From: Oreocharis arfaki
Lineage: Eukaryota > Chordata > Aves > Passeriformes > Paramythiidae
Length of the DNA stretch: 64,000 nucleotides
Direction: 5' to 3'
NCBI GenBank assembly: GCA_013398015.1
Contig: VZRR01012907.1
Span: forward strand, 17,681-81,680
The position numbers and the translations under genes were made by a program. Positions 12,301 to 24,300 of the stretch are shown one piece after another. The notes under the pieces are model-generated. The model worked only from the letters and a program-made list of their open reading frames with translations, made no database searches and was not told where the DNA came from. Each line of letters opens with the position of its first letter. The first letter of the stretch is position 1.

Positions 12301-15300
12301 CACAGCAGCTCTCCTCAAAAATCATATTGTAAGGGGGAAGCTCTGGAACAGCAGAGCAGGATCTGCCTGGGGTGAGAGTGACCCCTGAGACTGCAGGGAT
12401 GCTCAGGGATGCAGGAAGGGCTATTAGGAAGAAATTCATTACTGTAAGTGTGGTCAGGCCCTGGTACAGGTTGCCCAGAGAAGCTGTGACTGTGCCATCC
12501 CTGAAAGTGTTCAGGGCCAGGGTGGCTGGGGCTTGGAGCAACCTGGGATAGTAGAAGGTGTTAGGTCGAGATGGTCTTTGAGGTCCCTTCCAACCCGAAC
12601 TGTTCTGTGATGATTCTGTGTCCTGGTGCCGCTGGGTGCGGGAGTGACCTTGCTGCCGGTAACATCATCTGAGTCCTTCCCCAAATCAGTGTCACCTGTG
12701 GGATATGCCTCACATCAGCCAGTGCCCAGCTCGGAGCCGTGCCGCGGCCAGACATGAGCTGGCACTTGTCCTTCTGGGGTAAGAGCTCTGTCATGAGCTG
12801 GGAGCACAGTCAGGGTTTATGGTCAGTGCTGGAGCAGGCTGCATCCCACACCGACACACAGGGTTGTTTTCCTGCCTCATCCATCCCTTTTTCTTCTGGT
12901 TGCCGTGCTGGAGGAGCTGTTAGGCCAGGGAGGATCACAGAACTCTGAGGAGGGTCAGCAAGGCCGCATCCGCTGCCGGAGCGTGCGGGAGGTTGGTTAA
13001 TAGACAATATTCCCTTGTCCTTCCGAGTGCCTCTCACTTTCCAAGAGCAAGGAGGCGAGTCTGGAAGCTCTTCTCCCCTGTGTTGAGATAGGTTTGCAAA
13101 AGCTACAGTTTCTTCTGCTTCTTTTCCTCCCCTCTTTTCCTGCCCCAGCGTTTTTCCCTGGCCTGATGAATTTTTAAACAAAAACACGGTAATGGGAGGA
13201 AACCCAGGAGAGGACATGAGGAAAAAACTCTGTTTTCCAAATCAGAGTGATTGTGAGTGGAAGTGAAAGTTTAAGTTGTGTTTTTAATTTGAAAGTTCCA
13301 ACTAATTTTAAGTCACTTTATTGACAGGAAAAAACACTTTTCCTAATACTCTTTAATAAACTCCAGGTTTACAAGTAGAAGTAGTAGTCGTTGGTTGAAA
13401 ACTACCATGGAGTTATGGAAGTAAAAGTCAGGTGCTGTACACTGTAATTCCCCTGGCTGTGCTGAGGGTCAGTGCTCCCTGGAGGCGGGGGACTGAGGCT
13501 GGAGGAGGGGGAGAGGCAGACCCCCCTGCAGATGCCTCTGGGTGCTTGTCTGTCTGTTCACAGGGGATTGCAGGGTTGATCACCTGCACGTGGTCACTTT
13601 GCACACAGGCAGATGCAGACAGATGTGATTCCTTGCCTGTTGGTGCAGGGCAGTGAGCAGATGCGGGACTTCGGGTACAATGGGTCAGAATTTGGCCCAA
13701 TTGGAGCCTTTCAGCTGGTGAACTGGCTGGTTGGTGCTGGAGAAAGTGAAAGAAGGCAAGAGGGAGCACAAGGATGGAGATGAGAGGTGGAGGTAGGAGA
13801 GGGGGTTGGCTCACCGAGCTGAGTATTGCCAGAGAGCCCAAATTCCATCACCAGGAGAGCTTGTCCTGCTTCCTAAGCCAAGCTCTGAGCTGCGAAAGTC
13901 ATACGGAGAGTTTGAATTGCTGATGAAGTTGTAAGGTATCGTGGACACCTTTTTGTGCCATGCCTTGTCCTTCTAGAGATGTTCCTCCACCATGTCCTGC
14001 TGATGCCAAGGCCGGAGCCGAGCGTTGGGACTGGCCACTCTTGCTGCTGTCCCTCAGGCTAGGCTGGTTTCTCACAGCTATCACCTTGGCAGGTAGATTG
14101 ATTGTTGTTGGAAAACCAGCTTGTTGTTGGAAATCCACTGCTGTCACGCTGTGCAGAGCAGAGAGGGCTCCTTGCAGATCTCATTGTATTTCAGGATGGA
14201 AAAGAAACATTTTATGGTAATTTTTTTCAATGACTTTCCAATTTTTTTTTCTTGGTAAGCTGTCTGCAATCACTTACAGTGCTCCTGAAGGGATTAATTA
14301 CTCACTGGAGCTCATTGTGCGTATTTTATATTCTGAACTGTTGGATGTGATGTCTGCCTTGGATCGAGCGAGGGGTCACATGGCATTTCTTTTTCCATCC
14401 TTTTTCCCTATTCTGTTCTTTCTGTCAGGCTCCTGGTGTGAATGCTCCCCGTTGCCACTGCGGTGGGTGCTCGGTCAGCGCGCCGCACGTGATCCTGATT
14501 TCCCTGCTCTGCACTCCTTTTTCAAGGGAGTGTAGCCAGAATGAGACAAATTGCTTCCTTGTTTGAGTGACTTTTGGCTGATGCTTTCCCCCCAAGCTGT
14601 AGTGTTGGCTTGGCTTCTCTTGCAGCAGTTGTGGCTCTGGGCTGTGCATCGTCAGTGCTTGGACAGGCCCCCAGAGCAAATATGGGGAGAAGAGCTCAAA
14701 GCACATTGCAGAGCCGCTTCCCACAGCGAAGAGGGCTTGTGCTGTGCAGGCAGCCATTGCATGGAGCTGAGATGTCTTAGAGGAGATAAATCCCCGCTGC
14801 AGTGCTGCCAGGGACCCCTCTGTGCCATCATTGAAGTGTGGTATTCCCAGGAGGGTCTGCCTGTGGGACGGTGTGCGCTGGCGCTTCGACAGCGCAGGGA
14901 ACGGCATTGTCTCAAGCTTGGCTGGGGATCCCAGCTGTCCAAGCTGGGGCTGTAACTCGGTGTGGTCTCAGCATGCTTAAGGGGATCCTGCAGCCTTCAG
15001 GGGATAGGGCTTTTCGGTCTGTGGGGTCTAGAGACGAGTGGCCACTCACCCACTGTGCCCGGAGGCTCGTGACCGCTGTTGTCACATGTCACTCAGCCCT
15101 TGGTGTTGGCAGGTGCATAGTGAGGGCAGCCACAGGAGCTGGCACATGGTGGAGAGTCCAGAGGCTCCACTGAAATCCTTCTGACTGGTGCTGGTGCCTC
15201 TTTTGGAGCATTTTCCACCCTGTCTGTCCCAGGTACTGCCAGGCCCCCAGTAAAATTTGGAGTTGTAGGTGGAACAGCTCTTTGCATAGAATAGTAAAGT

Positions 15301-18300
15301 GTGTCATCATCTCTTCAGTCACTGTAACGTAGGTGGTGGATTGGAGGTAAAGAACACTTCCTCCATGCTGGCCCCTAGTCCCTGGGGCACCTGGGCAGGG
15401 ACTGAGTGGAATTTTCTGGTCCCAAGCATGCCCTTTCCTCCTGTGGCACAAATAGATTTCCTGAAGGAGACAGGACCTTCCTTCCCTGCAAATCACTTTT
15501 AGTGGGAAAAACACAACTGCTGCTCAAGAAAACCTTTCCCTGGTGGTGAGGACTCTCCCAGTGCACTGTGAGAGGAGGAGCAGGTCTGGAAGCAGTTGGA
15601 GGATGGTGTGGGCCGGCACCGGGAGTGGGGAACCATCAGTGCTAAGAATAGACAGTTTATCTGCATCCCTCTCCCTGTGAAGGGTGCTCGAGGCACTGTG
15701 CAGCAATTAACACAAGTTTGTAATAACACTGCCGGCAGATCAGCAGCGTCGCCTTTGGAGCTGGTGTCGGATTTGGCTGAGTATGGATGTGGGAGACTGG
15801 TGCTGCTGAGCTCCCCGGTGCACACCCAGCGTGTCCCTGGCACAGGGGTGTGAGGCAGTGCTGTGGGGCAGCAGTCCTGTGTGCTGGTTGTGGAGCCCCA
15901 GGATGGGGAGAAACGTGGGGCTGGTGCTGCTCCTGGCTCCAGTGGGTTAGGCACCTTTCCCAGGGAAGTCTGGAGGAGGAGGTAACAAGGCTGGCAGAGG
16001 TAATGGCAGTGTTGGTAGGGAGGGGAGCAAGCTGCAGGCTGTGGCAGGGCATGATGCTCTGTACCCCTGACTGCAGCGAGGGTGGCCCTGGGGAGCTGGC
16101 ACAGTGAGCGGGGGAGATCACCTTCACTGATTGGGATCACCCCATGCTCTCCACTGAGTTAGGAGGATGCCTCATCTGCGTCTGGGCAGGGGCATAGGAG
16201 ACCTGGGGAGTGCAGGAGGTCATTGTATTGCTGTCAGAGCCATGGTGCCCTCTTCAAGCAAACCTCCTGCCACTCACCATGCGCAGCTTCATCTTTGGGA
16301 GAGCGTGAGGGGTTTGCTTTGGGGTGAACATCACCTGGCCAGCTGATGCTGCAGACTGAAGGGACCCCAAAATCTGTGATATGTGTGTTGGTCTTCAGCC
16401 CTGCCTGGGCTGCTATTACAGATGCTGCCATAATTTTCGGGGGTGAACCTTGCCCCAGTGCCTGGTAGAACCAGCAGCCCTAGGCACCCCAGCAGTGCTC
16501 GCCCACCCCGCTGCTGGGGGACCACAGGTGCAGGGAGAGCCCGAGCCTTGCGGGATCCTGGTGATCATATGTGCAGCAGGCTTGTTTCCGGCTCCCCGCA
16601 GGCTGCTGCTCCTGGTGCCAGAGTGAATTTGGCACCTGGCCCTCCTGCAAGGCTGGGGAGGGGGAGAAGAAAGGCCAAGCCCTCCTCGCCGCAGGCAGGA
16701 GATTCAATTCTCCCTGGGCGTTGACAAAGACCGTTTATCTCTGGAGCAAAGCCCTGGTAACCACGGGGCAGAGCGTGAAGGGCTGATTAGGGGCTGTTCG
16801 AGGAGGGGTGCCAGGGTCGCGTGCAGGCACTTCCCATTTCCAGGGCTTTCCATGGTAATGGCTCCTATTCTCCTCCGTTGTTAGGACGTCACTCACACGC
16901 AGCTCCAACGACATCTGTCAAAACACGTCTCCCTCTGTCCTTGGCGCTCCCGGGAAGAGGGATCCGTTGGCCTCATAATGAGCCTGACATCAATTAATCA
17001 TCAGCCTTAAAAATTAGCATTGTGGCAGTACACGTTGGAGGAAAATGATTCCCCAGATGGAAGCAAAAATAGCCTGTGTTATCTCCCTCCTCCCATGGGA
17101 CGTGGCAACAATAGATCCACTAACGAGCCTGGAACTCGTTAAGCTGGGTTTGCCCCCTGAGGTACTCTGTCTCCTGCCCAGTCTCTTTTCTGGACGGGCT
17201 CTTGAGGGACCCTCTCGTGCAAGGGCTGATGACCTACCCTGGGGTCTGGCCCTGCTGTCAGCCGGACTCTCGTGGTGCGCATCCCCCAGGCTTTGCAGAG
17301 AGCCCAGGGTGAGCTTGCAGTGCTGAGCCCCTTCCTGAAGCTGAGCGTTTGGAGGGGAGCAGCTGTTCTGGGGTCTCGCTCTTCTGGAGTGAAGAATGCT
17401 CATCCCTGGGTGGTGCTGCTGGGCTGAGATGGGGGGTTCAGCCGGTGCCTCAAGGACATGTCCCACTCTGGGGAGAGCTGTCCCTTGTCCCTGTCCAGAG
17501 TGACAGCTCTGCGGACTGCTGGTGCCCATAGCTTAGTGAGTGCCAGCTCTGATATTCAGGAGCTCAGCAGTGGGCTGGAGGTTTCCAGAGACACCCTGTC
17601 TGGGGAGTGACTGGGGCACCTTCTCTGGAGGCTCACAATGAGCTGCTCTTTGTGCCTGTGCCATGCTGGGATTTTCCATGCTCGGAGCTGCTCTTCCTTG
17701 CATCCAGGCGAGCTGGAACCCCAGGGAGCAGCTCTGCCGCCTGTAGCCTCCTGCCACTCTGGTTGCCCACCCCTGGTAGTTGGGAGGTGAAGATCCCCTA
17801 TCGCCAGCTGTGTTTTGGGTCTGTTTGGGTGGCTCTGATCTCAGTGTGGAGCAGCTCTACAGGCTGCCAGGGAAGCTGGGGATGACATTTTGCATTCCTG
17901 CTGGAGACACATGAGGACTCTTTGGCTGATCTGGTGATGGACAGACAGACCAAGTGTCTACCAGAGCCCAGCTGAGGCCGGGGAGAATTGTGTTTGCAAC
18001 GCATTGCTCTGCACAAAGCTCTCAGTCACAAGGCGAGGGGGACAAAAGGCTCCCTGTTCGCTCTGTCCCAGTGGGTGCAATTCCAACAGTTAAAAAGCAA
18101 ATGTGAGTTGTTTGTCTCTGTGAATATAAAGCTTCCCCAAGCATGGCCGTATTCTGGCTGGGAATGGGGAATTTGGCTCTGCTAATGACTGTTCTCCTGC
18201 AAAACAGAGCCAACTCGAGCCAAGAGCTGCCCGGCCGGGCCGTTCTCCACTGGCCTCAGTGCAGGGATGTGGGCTGGGGAGGGGAGAAGCTCTGGGGACT

Positions 18301-21300
18301 GATAAATGCCCTTTCAGCCAGGCCTGGGCACCAAGCGGGGAGCACCGGGGAGGGATGGGTGTGGGCACCTTGGCCTCTTGTACCTGGAGGTGACTGCCAC
18401 CCGTGAGCACCCTGCCAGTGCCTGGGACCTTCTCCCATGCCCAAGGGATTCAGTATCATCAACAACAGGGAGCCCCAGGCAGGGGACATCAGATCTACTG
18501 ATTTGGGGCATCTTGGACTGAGAGTCCAAGGGCTACTGTCACAGGGGCCTGGGGTAAGGGAGGGTCTGGGAGGAATGACTGAATCACATGCTGCACCTGG
18601 GCTTGGGGCGTGGACACATCCACACCATCTCCATGGACGATCCCCAGCAGTGGTGGGGCTGTTGGGATGGCATTGGTGCCCATGCCCTGTGGCTGCCTGC
18701 ACATGGCTGCCCTGGGGGCCTGTGGTGCTTGACTCCCGTGTCTGTGACAGCCAAGCCATGCTGAGCACAGCCCATGGGCATCTCCTCCTCCCTAGCTGCT
18801 CCTGCATTTGTCCCATCCTCCCCTCGACTCTCTGGGTCACAGGGCCTTTGGAGAAGGGCTGTACACAGTGACGGAGGGTCATTTTGGGGTTAGGACATGG
18901 CTGTGACCTGCACAGGCCCTGTGCCCTCCCTTCCCTGCAGGGAACCCAGGTTGGTCCTTGATACACTGTCAGCAGTGGGTGCAGGATTCCCCATGCACGC
19001 ACATTCCCCCTCCTCCACCAGGCAAAGCTTGGAGTGAGAGCTGGCGACGTCCCCAGATGCAGAGCACATCTGGAGGGCATCGAAGCAGTTAAGTGAAGGG
19101 CTGATTTGTGCTATAGAAACCCACAGTTCCTTCCTTTGATCCTCTGAATCAGCCCATTGCCTTCCTCATATAAAGCCCCATTTATCTCCGCTCTTCCCAG
19201 TAAGTTTGAAGGCGGTCGCGGCTCGTGGCTCCTCAGCAGCAGCGAGGAGCCCGGCTTTCTCTTCCGCTGAAGCAGAATCAGGTGAAATCTCTATGGCAAC
19301 TGGCAGATGACAGGGAGTCTTGTTGCCTTGGAAATGAGGCAAGGCAAAAAAAAAAAAAAAAGCCACCCAAAAAGAGCCATCTGGAATTTTGAATTTCCAC
19401 AATGTCCAACCTGCGTCTGGTGATGCGTGGGGAGTGTGAACCCGCTGCTGCCGGCTGCTCCGGGGCCTCTGTGCCGGGGCCTGGCTGCGCTGTTCTGCCT
19501 GACCCTGGGCAATTAGGGCTTTTTCCCATTTCTTCCCCACTTTTTGGCTTTTTTTGCACAGGGTCTGCAGCATCGCCCTGACCGTCTGCTGGTGGTTGTG
19601 GGAAAGGTGTTGCGTGTGGGGCATTTGAGGTGCTGAAACCAGGCTGGACACAGCTGTGCTGTGTTGGGGGCCAGCATGGCACTGTCACGCCTTGGTAATG
19701 CAGATCCATGGGGAGAATGGCAGGCTCCGGGGCAAACTGAGGCACGGAGTGCTGCGTGACCAGCCTGACCCTCCTCTGTCAGCTTAGCACAGATCTCAGG
19801 TGCAGTGACCACTGGTGACACTGTCTCCGTGTGCCCAAGGCCTGGGGGCTGTCAGCAGGGAGTTGGTGTCACCCTGTGTGACTGCCACTGTGTGTGCCAG
19901 TGTCCAGAGGCTGGGGGCACCCCTTGGGGCATGGATTTGGCCTGTTCACCTACCACCCCCCTCCTTCCCAAGCTGCACAGGTGTTTCCATGGGTTATTTT
20001 GGAGACCCATGGTGCTGGGGACAGGGGTGTTGGGATGCTCCCAGCTCTTCTAATGCTTTTAGGAGCAGCTCTGGATGTAGGTGTGGCTCTGGGATGTGCA
20101 GTGCCTTGTGCAGGAGCAGGCTGTGTCCCAACACGGGGGATTATGGGCTCCCCCAGCTCATCAGCACAGGGGAGCAGAGGGCAGCGCAGAGGTGGGATGC
20201 ATGGACATGGAGCAGCTAGAGGCTCTGGAGCTGGAAAAGGAATTGTGGTTTGGATGTGCAGGTGGGGTGGTTTGGGGCCAAATGCAGCATCCATTGAAAG
20301 AATAACCCGCAAATGGGCTGGAGGCCCAGTCTGGATCTCTCCAGCGGGTTCACTTGGAAACTCGTGTATGGGAGAGACCCAATTAAGTAGATTTATGGCT
20401 GCTCTAGCCTGAGAAAGTCTGAATCCCTTTTAAAAGCTTGGCTCACTGGAGCCAGATGGGGTCCAGGCTCCAGGTCTCTCAGCCCTGCCCTTGTTACGAG
20501 CGGTGATTCGCAAGGCTTAGCAGCCATGATCGCCGCTAAAGTGCTGATTCGGCTCCAGTCCCAGCCTGTCACTGCTGCACGGCTGCTCATTGTCTGCTCT
20601 CACCTGCCAGCGGGGAGGTGGTGGCTCCCTCCCACAGTGTGCGGCTGCCCCAGCCTGCACTGGTGGGGATGGTGGTAGTGATGGGGATGGTGGTGGTGAT
20701 GGGGATCATGTGGTGATGGGGATGGTGTGGTGAGATTGGGATGGTGGGGTGATGGGGATGGTGGTGGTGATGGGGATCATGTGGTGATGGGGATGGTGTG
20801 GTGAGATTGGGATGGTGGGGTGATGGGGATGGTGGGGTGATGAGGATGGTGGGGTGATGAGGATGGTGGGGTGATGATGGCAGTGACGATGGCTGCAGTG
20901 GTGGGGGTGCAATGATAGAGGCAGAGAGTGCAGGCAGGGAATTGGCTTCCCTGTCTCTGCAGCCATCCTCGGAGCCTCCTGCAAAGCTATGTCATTTTGA
21001 AGAAAGGTCCACCAAGGTGTGAGACGTGAGGTGGCCGTGCCGAAGTGGGGTCCTGTCACCTCTCTGCCTCTGGCTCCGCAGGGGCTGGTGCTCCTTGGGG
21101 GGCTTGGGTTCTGCGGGACACATGCTATCCCCACAGTGCTGCCCGCTGTAACCCCATTGTCTCCCCCAAGACTTGCTGCTGGCCTCTCTTCTCTCAGCTG
21201 AGGGTGAGTGCAGAACGTGCTGGGCTGTGTCCAACCTCCTCCCGCAGCCTTGCAGGGCTGTGTGCAGGGCAGCAGCATGTGCAGAAGCCAGCCTGCCTTG

Positions 21301-24300
21301 GTGGAATCACGGGTGGGGACCTCAGGTATCTGCAGCTTCCCCTGCACATCCCCATCCCTGATGGCAGGAGGCTGTGCTTCCATGTCCATGGGGAATAGCA
21401 CCTCTGGCTCCACCAGCTGAGGGGCTGCTGCTGTCATCCAGGGAATGGTGGCCAGGCTTTCCTCATCCATCTGCCTGGGGTCAGCAGAGCACCAGTCAGC
21501 TGTCCAGGTGCCCCAGTACCCCATTACCAGGGTGCTGGATGGCCCTGTCCTTGCCCTTCAGGGAGCAGGACCCCCTCCTGACACTGCTGCAGAAGATGCA
21601 GGGCTGGCAGCCAGCTCTCTGCTCACACCAATGAAAGTAATTAAACCAGGAGTGCTAATGAACCTGCTGCCTTCTGGGTGGGGCAACAGGTTTGCAGGAA
21701 AGAGTGTGATGATTTTCCAGGGCATGAGCAAGTGTGGAAGGCATACTCTGCCCAGCCTGGGTGCCCTGGGACATCTCCTGAGAGACAGGGGTGATTTGGG
21801 GCTACTGGTACATCCTTGGTGGGAGCATGCAGGGATTGCAGGGCTGAGCTGGAAAACAAGGCCGACACTGCAGACTTGGCAGTCACCCCACAGAGCCCTG
21901 TTAGCTGTCTCCACTGCTCATTCTGCCTGTTTGGGAGCTGTTGGGGGGAGAAAGACAGTTAAGCCCCAAAGGGAAGGATTGCAGGTTGCGACCATCCCAC
22001 TGCCCAGCCATCCAGGAGTGGGAGTCAGAGCTGGATGTAATAATGCAAGATAAAGCCATTTCCTCCATTGAAGACTCTGCTGTGGGCGCACCAAGATGCT
22101 GGTGATGGAGTCGCAGGCTGCAGGGTGTGAGTGTGGAACTCACGGGGCTCAGTGAGGTTCACACCGGGCTCGGGCTGTTGGGTTTCCCCTCGGGTGGTCT
22201 CCGAGTGCCAGAGTGGAGGCATTTCAAGAAAAATACCAACAAAACACTGCCTGTGCTGATCCATTCATAAACAGGACTGGGAGCAGGGGCTGGGGCAGTT
22301 GGAGGGAACAGTGCAAGTCTGCTCGAGGGTTCGTGTGGCCAGGGAGTATGGTGGGGCCGGAGGAGGCTCACAGCCCCGTGAGAATGGGTTTTATTGCAGA
22401 GTTTATTAGTAGATTTTTCAATACACTGGAAGGAATTGAGCAAGCAGTTAAAAATGTTTTCCAGCCTGGGGAAATTCGTTACAGCTACTGTGTAATAGGG
22501 GCCCACCGGAATGACTCAGGAACACCACGCAGCCTTTCCCGGTGAATTCCTGCTTGCTGTTGAAATCTTTCCTGGGTCAACAGGAGTTCTTTCCCAGTTG
22601 GATCCTCTGAAATGAGACCAGTTGGGTCTCAAGGGGCAAGAAAACACAAATGTGAGTGCTGAGTGAAGACAGGTGCAGACGGTGCAGCCATGCAAGCTCG
22701 GCACCCTTGTGCCAGTGTTGGTATCATGTCCCGCTATCCTGCTGCCTGCATATAGACACGTGGGCACATGTGTAAGGTCACAGGCATAGGTGATACACAT
22801 GCACCTTTCTGCAGGCTTTTGCTGCCATGTGGCCCCACACGAATTATGCAAACACATACACACACGCGCGAGTTTCTGTGCCAAAGCACATGGGGCACAC
22901 GTGTCCCATGGATGCAGCCCTGCCTGGCCCCAGCGGGAGCTGGTGGCCACATGCTTCTTTGAAATGAACTGTCAGAGCCATTTGGAGTTGATTATTTCCT
23001 CATTCCTTGACGTATTTGGCCACGTCGGCAGCACCCGGCTAGGGGCCGCGGCTGCACCCTGACACGCGGACAAAAGAACTGCCGCCGCTTGCTCTGGGAG
23101 GTGGCAGGGAGAGCTGGACATGAGCACAACCTGGAGCTCCCCAGCCTTGTCCAGCCTTGGTTCTGTGCTGCCCGCCACAGTCAGACTCGCAGCAAACAGC
23201 CCTGAGCCAGCCATTCCAGCACAGCTCTCTCCTTCCTCCTTCTCCTCCTCTTCTTCTTCCTTGGCTGCCTCTGGCCCTGCATCCCACTTTGCAGATGCTC
23301 CTTCTCGTGCTGATGCTACCTGCTGCTGTCCCAGCTTGGCCGGGCAGGAGACGGGGGTGTTGGGCACTGCTTGGGTCGGGGCCAGGCACCCACAGTGCCA
23401 GGGTGCTGAGTGTGTGTAATGTGGTGGTTGCTGCTGGAGGCCGTGCCAGGGAGTGCTGCAGGCGAGGGGGTGGTTGGGGGGTGGGCTGAGGCTTCCTGCC
23501 TCAGTTTCCTTGCATGGGAAAGTAGAGCATGTTGAAGAGAGCACTGAAAGGGCTCAGTTTTTCTCAACTGAGAAAGGAGTGTTAAGTGAGAGCTCTCAGT
23601 TGAGTGAGAGCTGCTCAAGCACAGCAGAGGGTATGGGCAAGTGAGACCCAGCCTGGCACAGGGACAAGTGACTTGGGCAATGGGGCCTGGTGACCTCCAA
23701 GTGCAGGGCCTGGGGACAGTGGCTGCATCTCAGGGCTGCCCTGTGCATGGTCAGAATGGGGGGCAAAGGGCCAGAGCCAGCACCCCCTTCCCTCTGTAAC
23801 AGCAGGATGGACAGAGCCTGCAAGAGGTTCAGGATCTGCTGAGGTGCTGCAGGCCAGCCTGGAGCTGGGGCAGGCAGACATCAGTCCCTGAGCCTGCAGC
23901 TCCAGTGGAGTGGGGAATGCTGTGGAACACATCCCAGCCGTAGCTGCCGGGAAAATGAGCATGGCCTAGGCCGGGTGTCCGACTGACCCCGCCACGGCAT
24001 GGGCTGAGCCTTCTCTGCTGCTCCATGCTCCAGCAGCTGGAAACATCTGGCTGCACAAGCTTACTAAATCAATGTGGGGAGGAATCCAGCGCTCTCCTGC
24101 CGTTCCCACACTTCAGCCTCTCCCAGTGGCTCCGGTTTCGACTCAGCTCTGGCATGCGGTGACTCGGTGAGCTCCGAGCCAGCCCCCAGCCCCTTGCTTC
24201 TCCTGGGGAACAGACTGCAGGAGTCCCAGTGTCACCACCTGGACAGCACTGTGGGGGCAGATGGTGGCACTTGAGCACTAGCAGCAGGATGTGTGCCAGA

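Noticed and set aside
20661..20880. His/Pro-rich peptide on the minus strand of the minisatellite
   Set aside because: It is a translation of the tandem repeat and has no flanking coding support.
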